Source: Iningainema tapete BLCC-T55 (GTDB lineage: Bacteria > Cyanobacteriota > Cyanobacteriia > Cyanobacteriales > Nostocaceae). Taken from it: a DNA stretch of 64,000 nucleotides. The stretch's first letter is position 1, and each line of letters opens with the position of its first letter. The notes below the pieces were generated by a model. It ran no database searches and was not told where the DNA came from. It saw only the letters and a list, made by a program, of their open reading frames with translations. Both the position numbers and the translations under genes were made by a program. The stretch covers positions 62,001-126,000 of the forward strand of contig NZ_JACXAE010000013.1 in assembly GCF_014698965.1 (NCBI RefSeq), in the 5' to 3' direction. This document shows, in pieces, positions 37,201 through 45,625 of the stretch.

Positions 37201-39162
37201 GAAGCTTTAAAAGCGCAAAAAAAACTGCAATCAGTAATCTTGCCAGATGCTAAAACTAAAGCGCAGGTGATGACAGCGCTATATCAGGTAGTACTCAAGG
37301 TAAGAGAGGGTATAAGTATCAAAGGGCATACCGCAGGAGTAAATAGCGCTGCATTTAGTCCTGATGGTAAAATGATTGTATCGGCCAGCGCCGACAACAC
37401 ACTGAAACTTTGGCGTCAAGATGGTAGTCTGGAAAAAACCATCAAAGGTCATACGGCTGTTGTCAATCATGTCAGTTTCAGTCCAGAAGGGGCGGCTATA
37501 GCATCCGCCAGTCAAGATAAAACGGTGAAACTTTGGCGTTTAGATGGTAAGAATTTAAGAACCTTACTGGGGCATACTGATATAGTTAATAGTAGTAGCT
37601 TCTCTCCTGATGGTCAGACCATTGCCTCTGCCAGTACCGATAAAACCATCAAAATTTGGAGTGCAGAGGGTAAGGTGTTAAAAACATTGTCTGGTCATAA
37701 AGCTGCTGTCTTAAGTGTAGCATGGTCGCCTGATGGTAAGACTATTGCCTCTGGAAGTACCGATAAAACTATTAAAATTTGGAGTGCAGATGGTACACTA
37801 ATAAAAACTTTGAGCGGACATAACGATGCGGTTAAAAGCGTAGCATGGTCGCCTAATGGTAAGATCATCGCTTCAGGTAGTTTGGATAAAACCATTAAAC
37901 TTTGGAATTCAGACGGTAAATTGTTAAGAATTTTACCAGGGCATAGCGAAGGAGTCACTAATGTGAGTTTCAACCCGAACCCCCCAACCCCCCAAAATTC
38001 GGGGGGCGAAGGGGGGTTGCTTGCTTCTACAAGTACTGATGGTACAGTAAAACTTTGGCAGAGTAACGGAGTACTAATCAGAACTCTCAGGGGGCATAGC
38101 AATTGGGTTAATAGTAGTAGCTTCTCTAGAGATGGAAATATTCTGGCTTCCGCTAGTCGAGACAAAACATTAAAACTCTGGGATTGGCAGGATTTACGAC
38201 TTAGTAATCTCATGGCTCACACTAAGAGTGTAACTGCTGTCAGTTTCTCACCTGATGATGATTTGATTGCTTCTGCAAGTGCAGACAAAACCGTGAAAAT
38301 TTGGAGTCGAGATGCTAGGTTAATTCACACTTTGGTAGGACATAAAGATGAAGTTTGGGGTTTAACGTTCAGTCCTGGTGGTAAGATGCTAGCGTCAGCA
38401 AGTAAGGATAACACCGTCAAGCTTTGGAGTCGTGATGGTAGACTTATTAATACTTTGCAAGGACATAGTGATGTAGTATTAAGTGTAGCTTGGTCGCCTG
38501 ATGGTAAGGCGATCGCTTCAGCTAGTAAGGATAAAACTGTGAAAATTTGGAGTCGCGATGGTAAAATTGTTACAACTTTGTCTGGACACACTGCTCCAGT
38601 GAATTGGGTAAGTTTCAGTCCCAACCCCCCAACCCCCCAAAATTCGGGGGGCGAAGGGGGGTTGCTTGCTTCCGCTAGTGATGACAAAACGGTGCGGTTG
38701 TGGAGTCGGGAAGGTAAATTGTTGCATATCTTAAAGGGTCATCAAGATCAAGTTTTTGGTGTAGCTTGGTCTGGTGATGGTAGTACAATTGCCTCAGTTA
38801 GTGTTGATGGCACAGTTAAACTTTGGAACCAGAAAGGTAACTTGCTCAAAACTCTCGTAGTAAATAGTAATGAGTCACTTATTGGTGTCAGTTTTAGCCC
38901 CGATGGAAAGATAATAGCTGCTACTAGTGAAGACAAGGTGCGGTTATGGAGTCGAGAGGGTAATTTGTTAATTACTATTAACAAGAATAAGGATAAGTTT
39001 ACCAGCATCAGCTTCAGTCATGATGGCAAGACTCTGGCTAGCGGTACTTTCGGTGGTACAGTAATTTTACGTAATTTATCAGATATTTCATTAGAAAAGC
39101 TACAAGCAAGAGGAGAAGATTTGCAGCGAGGGTTAGAGCAGCGTAAATTATCTACACCATAG
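34180..39162 (+). CDS. STAND NTPase with coiled coil, membrane segment and 14 WD40 blades
   Basis: A 1660-residue multidomain protein. Residues 1-190 are an unrecognised alpha/beta domain, and about 200-460 are helical, TPR-like. The NTPase has GQSGVGKS at 531-538 and ILIFDQLEEFF-like Walker B. A winged-helix-like region follows, then a coiled coil near 865-950 and a single membrane segment near 960-980. Residues about 1048-1625 hold fourteen WD40 repeats, enough for two seven-bladed propellers. Blades 6 and 11 carry the same inserted stretch NPPTPQNSGGEGGL, encoded by a palindromic DNA element. STAND proteins are ligand-triggered switches, often in programmed death or defence; the ligand here is unknown. 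Confidence 0.88.
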   Translation: MVERYAPEQITVANERSLRSLGRAIALSAGQFSLCLVCCNYKHLQQRILQELSLRGYQIHQVVLPHNVITLYNTLHSQLPKTQPSALMVLGLESVDALDDLLTSINHIRDEFRKRHHFPMVLWVNDEVLQKVVRFAPDFASWAATPIRFDMTSQELLQFLEKETNSLFTAVLQPDTKHHSTLGQWHPSNEFKNAIKDLQNRGIELEPELKASLEFVFGLDDYVSDRIDSALFHFQQSLQFWQPPHLLRQGVLLYYIGLCYYRCSERNHTDNHDYLLQAKSYFQQSLQVFESARPDIVAQFIGQLSEVLQQLSDWKQLQVVAEKSLELHHIYGTHIQLACDYGFLAEVADLEKNWLQASKFALNALFHCSEARKNGEQHQGLFPLLLEQIYQLMFTQAQRELGEEKTAAERLKTAAKELDKTLESSDHRYNPHGYIRLLRRLRSLYFDQHRYLEAFSIRQKRRSVEQQYGFRAFIGAGRLQPQRQAKNPVLVSPAFGSSIALEITASGRQQDINRLIGRISRADQKLTVIHGQSGVGKSSTVTAGLVPALQNRAIGDQIALPVVLQVYTDWVRELGKSLRKAQIQGGDREKNLHQSTLTTPSDIIAQLQENGNNHLITVLIFDQLEEFFFSCKDRQSLQQFDQFICACLQISFVKVIFSLREDYLHCLLDFRQLAALEQINSNILDKNIRYQLNNFSPEDTKTIIRHLTERSHVNLEPALIDALVQDLSAELGEVRPIELQVVGAQLQDERITSLDKYQQFRPNKLIERYIKELIKECGIDNERVALLVLYLLTDENNKRPFKTRAELATELAELEDVEKLELVLEILVRSGLVVLFPDVPERYQLIHDYLVDLIRFLQQAESSLQTQLKELRNQVQQREAEISRLNSELRKKKQSKLVDSQPQQGVNLVSELKELRKREELSRVVIDQLNAELEQQKLQAELVESREKQRLSEAKVNRFLKIALAGSLIAISILTVFWRRAVINEIQAVSATSETLFALGKDNDALREALKAQKKLQSVILPDAKTKAQVMTALYQVVLKVREGISIKGHTAGVNSAAFSPDGKMIVSASADNTLKLWRQDGSLEKTIKGHTAVVNHVSFSPEGAAIASASQDKTVKLWRLDGKNLRTLLGHTDIVNSSSFSPDGQTIASASTDKTIKIWSAEGKVLKTLSGHKAAVLSVAWSPDGKTIASGSTDKTIKIWSADGTLIKTLSGHNDAVKSVAWSPNGKIIASGSLDKTIKLWNSDGKLLRILPGHSEGVTNVSFNPNPPTPQNSGGEGGLLASTSTDGTVKLWQSNGVLIRTLRGHSNWVNSSSFSRDGNILASASRDKTLKLWDWQDLRLSNLMAHTKSVTAVSFSPDDDLIASASADKTVKIWSRDARLIHTLVGHKDEVWGLTFSPGGKMLASASKDNTVKLWSRDGRLINTLQGHSDVVLSVAWSPDGKAIASASKDKTVKIWSRDGKIVTTLSGHTAPVNWVSFSPNPPTPQNSGGEGGLLASASDDKTVRLWSREGKLLHILKGHQDQVFGVAWSGDGSTIASVSVDGTVKLWNQKGNLLKTLVVNSNESLIGVSFSPDGKIIAATSEDKVRLWSREGNLLITINKNKDKFTSISFSHDGKTLASGTFGGTVILRNLSDISLEKLQARGEDLQRGLEQRKLSTP
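37978..38018. repeat. 41-bp palindromic element, copy 1, inside WD40 blade 6
   Basis: Nested arms AACCCCCC..GGGGGGTT and CCCCCC..GGGGGG around AAAATTC. It is read in frame from about residue 1267 and lengthens the strand-turn that is SPDGK in other blades. It is identical over all 41 bases to copy 2. A diverged intergenic relative lies at 48,862-48,928. Confidence 0.9.
38623..38663. repeat. 41-bp palindromic element, copy 2, inside WD40 blade 11
   Basis: Identical to copy 1 in all 41 bases and in the same phase and the same place in the blade (from about residue 1482), although the flanking blade sequences differ. Confidence 0.9.
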
Positions 39163-39441
39163 TTGGGGCAGATATAAAGTAGCTGTTATGAAGTGCTTGC
39201 CTAAACGGTTTAGTTTAGTCACTAAGAACATCTTGATGTTGCGATCGCCTGAATTATATTAATTAATCTAAGTATAAGCTAATCGTCATTCATTTTTCAA
39301 GAGTAACTTGTTCGTAGTAAGGGTTTTAGCCCTTTCTATATGCAACTTAAATGCTCATTAGCTTAGCAACTGCTCAAGATGTTGACACTGACATCTTTGA
39401 ACTCGAGACAAGATACAGCGCTGCCAAAGTATTGAGTAAAT

Positions 39442-42400
39442 TTAATTACTATGACACTGAGTTAGGTTTTGTTTGGAAGTACTCGGAGTAACGGTGGATG
39501 AATTAGCGGTGAGGACTATTTGTCCCTTAGCATTTAGGGTTGCACCTGTGGCTTCAACAATGGGTTTAGGAGTGGTGGAAGCTGGTTTAATGGTAACAGG
39601 CGGTAGAGGGCGGTTGTTGTTGCGAGGTTTAATAGACACCCAATCGATTTGGGCGGTATCAGGAGTGAGAATGTCTTTGGGATTTGGTGGTAAACCACCG
39701 CGCCCGGTGATAACGAAACTGCTTTGGGCGTAACCTGGAGTGTAACAACCTTGAGCAACTTCAGTATCAACTGGTACTGTTGGCAACTCAACTAAGCCAC
39801 TGTTAGGGTCAACTTCAGGTGTGATTAGCTCAATAGTGCCAGCTACACCAAATTCGGAACTGGCGGTGATGTCACTGAAGGAAGTTTGATTTTGCCTCTG
39901 TTGAATGCCATAGATGCCAGAGGCGTTAATGTTGACTCTTCCACCAGCGCCTGTGTAAGCGTTGGCGGTGATGTCGCTGTTTTCTCTGGGGACGGCGATG
40001 ATGAAACCTTTGGGGGCAGTGATGGTGATGTTACCGCCGTTGCCACCTCGTTGGGCGGTGATGCCTGCGTTAGTAGAGATTTGAGCGCCACGACGCATAA
40101 GGAGTAAATCAGTTTGTAAGTTGATGTTACCGCCGTTACCTGATTCAGATTCGGCGTTGATGGTTGCGGTGTTGTCTAGGAGAATTTGGGGGGCGGTGAC
40201 GATAATATCTCCTGTAGTACCAGTTGTACTTTGAGAGTTAACGAACAAACCACTGTTAAAGTTAGAACTTCTACCAGAAATGGTGGCAAAATCAGTAGCA
40301 TTAACTTTAATTGTGCCTGCATTCCCTTGCCCTAAAGTTGAGGCAACAAGTCCAGCGCCATCAAGTAAAGACAAAGAACCAGAATTGATCGTAATGTTAC
40401 CCCCATTACCAACTGTTCCTGTATCTACAAAGCTGTTAATCCCACTGCGGAAACCATTTTTCTCCCCAGCGATATTCACCATACCACTCACATTTACATT
40501 CACATTCCCCGCATCCCCAAGTCCGGCAGGAGCGGTGGCAGATGCCCTACGAATAAAGGTTAGCAGTTGACCGCCATCAATAAGTGATAGGGATGCTGCA
40601 TTGATGTCAATATCGCCACCTTTACCGAATCCTCCTGCTTCCACCGTGCTGAAGATGTAAGCATTATTTGCCATGAACACAGCATCTGTTGCACGCACTG
40701 TCACATTCCCTGCTTTCCCTTGTCCAAATGTTGAGGCAGAAAGTTCAGCGCCATCGCGTAAAGACAAAGAACCAGAATTGATCGTAATGTTACCCCCATT
40801 ACCAACTGTCCCTGTTCCCATGAAGCTGGAAATCCCACTGCCGAAACCATTTTTCTCCCCAGCAATATTCACCATACCACTCACATTTACATTCACATTC
40901 CCCGCATCCCCAAGTCCTGCAGGAGCGGTATCAGTTGCGCTACGAATAAAGGTTAGCAGTAGAGCGCCATCAATGAGTGATAAGGTTGCCGCATTGATGT
41001 CAATATCGCCACCTTTACCGAATCCTCCTGCTTCCACCGTGCTGAAGATGTAAGCATTATTTGCCATGAACACAGCATCTGTTGCACGCACTGTCACATT
41101 CCCTGCTTTCCCTTGTCCTCTTGTTGAGGCAGAAAGTTGAGCGCCATCGCGTAAAGACAAAGAACCAGAATTGATCGTAATATTACCCCCATTACCAACT
41201 GTCCCAGCTCCCACGGAACTGAGAATCCCACTACGGGAACCATTTTTCTCCCCAGCAATATTCACCATACCACTCACATTTACATTCACATTCCCCGCAT
41301 CCCCAAGTCCTGCAGGAGCGGTATCAGTTGCGCTACGAGTAAGGGTCTGCAGTTGAGCGCCATCAATGAGTGATAAGGTTGGCGCATTGATGTTGATATT
41401 ACCACCTTTACCGACACCTCCTGCTTCCACAGTGCTGAGGATACTAGCACCTGCAAGGGAAACAGCATCTGTTGCACGCACTGTCACATTCCCTGCTTTC
41501 CCTTGCCCTAATGTTGAGGCAGCAAGTCCAGCGCCATCAAGTAAAGAGAAGGAACCAGAATTGATCGTAATGTTACCCCCATTACCAACTGTCCCAGCTT
41601 CCACACTGCTGGAAATCCCACTGCGGAAACCATTTTTCACTCCAGCAATATTCACAGCGCCAGTCACATTTACATTCACATTCCCCGCATCTCCAAGTCC
41701 TGCAGGAGCGGTGGCAGATGCGCTACTAGTAAGAGTTAGCAGTTGAGCGCCATCAATCAGTGATAAGGTTGCCGCATTGATGTCAATATCACCACCTTTA
41801 CCGATTCCTCCTGCTTCCACAATGCTGCGGATACTAGCACCTGCAAGGGAAACAGCATCTGTTGCACGCACTGTCACATTCCCTGCTTTCCCTTGTCCAA
41901 GTGTTAAGGCTAGAAGTTGAGCGCTGTCTCGTAAAGACAAAGAACCAGAATTGATCGTAATGTTACCCGCATTACCAACTGTCCTTGTTTCCACACTGCT
42001 GGAAATAGCGCTGACTATACCATTTTTCACCCCAGCAAGACTCACAGCGCCACTCACATTTACATTCACATTTCCCGCATCTACTTGTCCGGCAGGAGCG
42101 GTTGCAGGTGCCCTACGAGTAATGGCTGCCAGTCGAGCGCCATCAATGAGTGATAAGGTTGCCGCATTGATGTTGATATCACCACCTTTACCGAATCCTC
42201 CTGCTTCCACCGTGCTGAAGATGTAAGCATTATTTGCCAGGGACACAGCATCTGTTGCACGTACTGTCACATTCCCTGCTTTCCCTTGTCCAAATGTTGA
42301 GGCTTGAAGTCGAGCGCCATCGAGTAATGAGAAGGAACCAGAATTGATCGTAATGTTACCTCCATCACCAACTGCTTCCGGTTGCACATCATTGAAGACA

Positions 42401-43365
42401 TTGCTTCCTACAACTTTGATTTCCCCTGTTGCATTCAACACAACATCGCCTGCCACGGTGCCAACTGTTCCTAAACCTTGTCCAATACCAGCGCTGAGAA
42501 CACTTCCGTTCGTAATATCTAAATTCTGGGCTTTGACTGTAATATTACCGCCTCCTGATGCTCTTACATTTACACGAGCGCCATTAGTAAGTGATACATC
42601 AGCCAAGGTACTTTCAGTTGGAAACCTAGCACTCAAGTTATCGCCATCCACATTGAGCGCTACTGTCCCAGAATCAGCTAATCCGGACAACTCAATTCGA
42701 CCACCATAAGCATTCAATCGACCCCTATCCATGTTGATATTACCACCAATTAGCAGTAAACTCTTACCATCTGGTACACGTAGACCAAATACTTGAATAC
42801 CTGCCGGGTCACTTCCTGCTAGCGCTACTGAGTTATTTTGGATAGGTTCAGCAATTTGGTTAAAGAATAAAGCTGATGGATTAACTGTCAACAAGGGTGT
42901 ATTGTTTGTTGGTAAGTCAGCGCTGAAAAATCCTTGCTCCCCAAATTGAATGGCGCTGGCTGTGGATGCAACAAACGAACCGCCTACATTCAATCTGGCG
43001 GAGGGTCCAAAGATAATCCCATTTGGATTGATGAACAACAGGTTAGCACTGCCTAGTGTACGAATCAACCCGTCGATATTAGATCTTGACCCTCCTGTCA
43101 CTCTGCTGATAATGTTCTGGATGTCAAGTGCGTTGTTAAATATTGCTTCTGCACCGTCTGGGACAGAAAATTCTTGAAAGCTGTGGAACAGATTACCACC
43201 AGCTTGAGTTCCCCCTGTAACATTGATGGTGCTTCCATTTCGTGTGACAACAGAATTATTAGGCAAAGTACCATCACCGAGTATTTGAGCACCAACCCCA
43301 TTTGCCCACAAAGCACCGCTCATGGTTATCCCCAACACCCAACCCAAATGAGTTAATTTAGCCAT
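39442..43365 (-). CDS. filamentous-haemagglutinin-like secreted beta-helix protein
   Basis: A 1307-residue protein with a Sec signal peptide (residues 1-26, ending GVGA) and a two-partner-secretion (TPS) domain: ILGDGTLPNNSVV, FHSFQEFSVPDGAEAIF, NIISRVTGG, NLLFINPNGIIFG. From about residue 340 to 1010 it consists of near-identical units of about 130 residues starting GNGGNITINSGS. The end is a Pro/Thr-rich region with one Cys pair. It should be exported through a TpsB/Omp85-type porin, which is not in the window. The function (adhesion or other) is unknown. Confidence 0.88.
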   Translation of the reverse strand: MAKLTHLGWVLGITMSGALWANGVGAQILGDGTLPNNSVVTRNGSTINVTGGTQAGGNLFHSFQEFSVPDGAEAIFNNALDIQNIISRVTGGSRSNIDGLIRTLGSANLLFINPNGIIFGPSARLNVGGSFVASTASAIQFGEQGFFSADLPTNNTPLLTVNPSALFFNQIAEPIQNNSVALAGSDPAGIQVFGLRVPDGKSLLLIGGNINMDRGRLNAYGGRIELSGLADSGTVALNVDGDNLSARFPTESTLADVSLTNGARVNVRASGGGNITVKAQNLDITNGSVLSAGIGQGLGTVGTVAGDVVLNATGEIKVVGSNVFNDVQPEAVGDGGNITINSGSFSLLDGARLQASTFGQGKAGNVTVRATDAVSLANNAYIFSTVEAGGFGKGGDININAATLSLIDGARLAAITRRAPATAPAGQVDAGNVNVNVSGAVSLAGVKNGIVSAISSSVETRTVGNAGNITINSGSLSLRDSAQLLALTLGQGKAGNVTVRATDAVSLAGASIRSIVEAGGIGKGGDIDINAATLSLIDGAQLLTLTSSASATAPAGLGDAGNVNVNVTGAVNIAGVKNGFRSGISSSVEAGTVGNGGNITINSGSFSLLDGAGLAASTLGQGKAGNVTVRATDAVSLAGASILSTVEAGGVGKGGNININAPTLSLIDGAQLQTLTRSATDTAPAGLGDAGNVNVNVSGMVNIAGEKNGSRSGILSSVGAGTVGNGGNITINSGSLSLRDGAQLSASTRGQGKAGNVTVRATDAVFMANNAYIFSTVEAGGFGKGGDIDINAATLSLIDGALLLTFIRSATDTAPAGLGDAGNVNVNVSGMVNIAGEKNGFGSGISSFMGTGTVGNGGNITINSGSLSLRDGAELSASTFGQGKAGNVTVRATDAVFMANNAYIFSTVEAGGFGKGGDIDINAASLSLIDGGQLLTFIRRASATAPAGLGDAGNVNVNVSGMVNIAGEKNGFRSGINSFVDTGTVGNGGNITINSGSLSLLDGAGLVASTLGQGNAGTIKVNATDFATISGRSSNFNSGLFVNSQSTTGTTGDIIVTAPQILLDNTATINAESESGNGGNINLQTDLLLMRRGAQISTNAGITAQRGGNGGNITITAPKGFIIAVPRENSDITANAYTGAGGRVNINASGIYGIQQRQNQTSFSDITASSEFGVAGTIELITPEVDPNSGLVELPTVPVDTEVAQGCYTPGYAQSSFVITGRGGLPPNPKDILTPDTAQIDWVSIKPRNNNRPLPPVTIKPASTTPKPIVEATGATLNAKGQIVLTANSSTVTPSTSKQNLTQCHSN
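40395..42345. repeat. five tandem ~390-bp coding repeats
   Basis: The block encoding NITINSGS recurs at about 40,395, 40,785, 41,176, 41,565, 41,956 and 42,343, a period of 387-391 bases that keeps the reading frame. Long stretches are identical between units, pointing to recent duplication or gene conversion. Confidence 0.85.
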
Positions 43366-43491
43366 CTCACCCTCTCACACCTGCAAGCAGTACAGCTACT
43401 CTGGAGTCAACTAAAACCAATGGCGGTTTTTGGTCACTCCAAATTCTTATCAGCTTTTGTCAGCTAGATTGATGCAAATCCGATGATTTCT

Positions 43492-43743
43492 TCACAAAAC
43501 TTTATCAACACTCTTACTTCCGGTGAATCCACTTTCTCTTGAGTAATTCTTTCCCTTCAAAAAGGCTTGAACTGCGGCAAGGTTTTGGGCAACTCGTTCT
43601 GATTTTTCGGTCATGTAAAGCAGTTCGCCGTAAGTGATAATGCTGACACCGATATCACTACCAGAACGAGATTGCAGAGCGGCAATGACGTTAGGGGTGT
43701 TATTAATGATGTAACTGCAATGGTTGGTATCTAAGAGATACAT
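43492..43743 (-). pseudogene. truncated VapC-type PIN toxin
   Basis: The frame starts MYLLDTNHCSYII (first PIN aspartate in LDTN) and continues through GVSIITYGELLYMTEKS (second acidic residue in GEL) to AVQAFLKG. The remaining 15-20 residues match no PIN domain, and the protein ends at about 83 residues instead of about 130. The C-terminal catalytic aspartates are lost, so it should be inactive. The 15 extra bases before ATG 43,743 are also open. It lies next to its intact antitoxin. Confidence 0.75.
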
Positions 43744-43754
43744 AGAGACAGAAA

Positions 43755-44015
43755 TCAAAACTGGGCTTTAGAACGGGTTTCTTTTACCTCTCGAAGACAG
43801 TCTTCCAAATCATTGCCTTGCCAGGTTCCAGCAAATTTCAGCAGATCACCCGCCTTGGTTCCTCGTTTAATCGGAGCCAGCCGACGAGGCGAGCGTGGAC
43901 TAATAGTACTTTTGCTTTGGAGAGAATCTAGAAAGTCGCTAACTAAAGAGAGTTGATCGGGCGGCAATTGGGCTAGTTGTTGTTCGATTTTTTGGTGTAT
44001 TTCAGGGTAAGTCAT
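43755..44015 (-). CDS. antitoxin of the broken VapC pair
   Basis: An 86-residue protein: an N-terminal helical pair (YPEIHQKIEQQLAQLPPDQLSLVSDFLDSLQSK), then a basic linker and an acidic C-terminal segment (WQGNDLEDCLREVKETRSKAQF) that would wrap the toxin. The PIN toxin gene begins just before its stop. This arrangement is typical of cyanobacterial VapBC-type modules. It may persist as an orphan antitoxin, able to neutralise related toxins. Confidence 0.72.
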   Translation of the reverse strand: MTYPEIHQKIEQQLAQLPPDQLSLVSDFLDSLQSKSTISPRSPRRLAPIKRGTKAGDLLKFAGTWQGNDLEDCLREVKETRSKAQF

Positions 44016-44095
44016 TAGTACCTCACTATTTAGATTGCCTATCTTCTCAACTTCTTAATTTTACCATCCTCAAATATGCAACGCTTAAATGACAG

Positions 44096-45181
44096 TTACC
44101 TTAAATCATCATCAACAAGCTTGTCGCAATAGTAATGCATCTGCTCAATCATATTTTGCTGTATCTCACCTGATAAGCAACAGAAAAGGCTTTCATACTC
44201 TTCGTTGAATGTTTCTAATACATCACTCACCAATAATTCAATAACTTCTTGCTTTTGTTCCTGATCACTTGCAGAAACTCTGCCAATTTTTGAAATGACA
44301 TTGTTCAACCTGTTTGGAGTTACCAGTGCCAGCATTTCCTGACTTAACTCCGACTCTATAGTTTGATCTTCCGGCAATAATATGGCAGGAGTTGTCTCCC
44401 ATTTTTTTGCCTGATGAAATCTGCTATCTTCCGCAAATTCTGGGATTTTTTTCTTAAGAATCGGTCTAAGTTTTGCTTTAGGAGTATCTATGTAAATTGA
44501 CTTTACAGGTTTAATCACAATCCCTTCTGCTTTATTTATAAAAGGTAACTTAGGTAATCCTAGTAAAGCGGGAATTGTCGAATCAAACTCAACATTATAC
44601 GCTAATGCTTCTTCATATCTACCAATAAATAATGGTTGGGAGTACATTATTCCAACTTGCTGAAATAGTTTTATCGCTTTGTCATAATCCAGGTAAGATT
44701 GCGCTACAGACTGATTATTTTCTTCAATCGCAATGTCAAAAGCGCAGTATTCAATTTTTGGTGAATAATAGACACCAGTTTGCACAGCTTGTATATTCGT
44801 AACAGCAGCTACATCTGGATGAGGATATTCTCCCCCAAATAATTCACCATAAACATAAGCGATCGCCAACTGTTTTCTTTCCGCCTGCAAAATCCTAAAG
44901 ATTTCCTTGACTTTTTCAACTAATTTATCTTTCAGTGATTGATAATTAAAAAAATCTGCCTCAGGCGGCAAAAATTCCTTCCTTTTAGCAAAGCCAACAG
45001 AGAAACCATCTGTGGTTATGCCAAAATTAGCACCGTGAATTTTTTCTGTTACAACCCAGTCAGTTTTCTTAAAAACGCGATAATCTGATTCTGTAAGCTT
45101 CCATTGATTGAAACTTTCTGGAATTTTTTCATAGCTCACATACTTCCAGTTTTTAACTTCACCTCCTACTTTATCCATCAA
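44096..45181 (-). CDS. Rnl2-type RNA ligase
   Basis: A 361-residue ATP-dependent RNA ligase of the T4 Rnl2 group, which seals 3'-OH/5'-phosphate nicks in duplex RNA. Motif I is TEKIHGANFG, with the adenylated Lys47. VYGELFGG, VEYCAFDIAI (motif IIIa), EGIVIKPVK (motif IV) and KKKIPEF (motif V) follow in order. The C-terminal part with LVTPNRLNNVISKIG matches the C-terminal domain of T4 Rnl2. It follows an unknown 107-residue gene by 48 bases. Its cellular substrate is unknown; RNA repair after nuclease damage is a reasonable inference. Confidence 0.9.
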   Translation of the reverse strand: MMDKVGGEVKNWKYVSYEKIPESFNQWKLTESDYRVFKKTDWVVTEKIHGANFGITTDGFSVGFAKRKEFLPPEADFFNYQSLKDKLVEKVKEIFRILQAERKQLAIAYVYGELFGGEYPHPDVAAVTNIQAVQTGVYYSPKIEYCAFDIAIEENNQSVAQSYLDYDKAIKLFQQVGIMYSQPLFIGRYEEALAYNVEFDSTIPALLGLPKLPFINKAEGIVIKPVKSIYIDTPKAKLRPILKKKIPEFAEDSRFHQAKKWETTPAILLPEDQTIESELSQEMLALVTPNRLNNVISKIGRVSASDQEQKQEVIELLVSDVLETFNEEYESLFCCLSGEIQQNMIEQMHYYCDKLVDDDLR

Positions 45182-45229
45182 CCGAAATCCTCAAACAACT
45201 ACATATATGTATTATAATGTAGCATGTAT

Positions 45230-45553
45230 TTAACTTTCCATTGGATCAACCCTACCAATGCCAAGACTAAGCAGAGTCTTTCTCACATCCTCCCAATCAG
45301 AACCACAGTAGTAGTACTTGCGCTCCATCAAGTTTGCTAAGTAATACCCAGGTTTACCCATACTTAAACGGAAAAGTTCGGTCACTACCTTTTTTTTGGT
45401 AGTACCACTCGCCCATTCAATATCACTAGGAATCGGTAAATTTAACGGATTAAAAAAAACTTTTGGTTTTATGAACTCCCACTGACCTCCCTGTGGGGTA
45501 ATTTCGCGCAAAATAATTCTGTAGTAAGCTGGGTAGACTATTTTTTTATTCAT
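45230..45553 (-). CDS. unknown 107-residue protein upstream of the RNA ligase
   Basis: A basic, aromatic-rich protein (YYRIILREITPQGGQWEF, GYYLANLMERKYYYCGSDWEDVRKTLLSLG). The sequence looks protein-like throughout, with good codon use, but I recognise no family. It is probably co-transcribed with the RNA ligase gene 48 bases downstream, so a shared function is possible. Confidence 0.6.
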   Translation of the reverse strand: MNKKIVYPAYYRIILREITPQGGQWEFIKPKVFFNPLNLPIPSDIEWASGTTKKKVVTELFRLSMGKPGYYLANLMERKYYYCGSDWEDVRKTLLSLGIGRVDPMES

Positions 45554-45625
45554 ACTAACGGACTCCAGTTATGTATCATAAAGGAAAGCCCCCAAGGGCT
45601 AGTTGGGAGCTATAAGGGTTAGGGA

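Noticed and set aside
37695-39008. Minus-strand frames opposite the WD40 repeats
   Set aside because: They are antisense shadows of regular repeats; their repeated pattern copies the WD40 period.
40395-42345. CRISPR-like array
   Set aside because: The repeats have a 390-base period, are coding and contain no short unique spacers.
39473-42709. Open frames on the plus strand and other frames across the haemagglutinin-like gene
   Set aside because: They are reverse-frame shadows of the repetitive gene; the minus-strand frame alone has a signal peptide, a TPS domain and consistent repeats.
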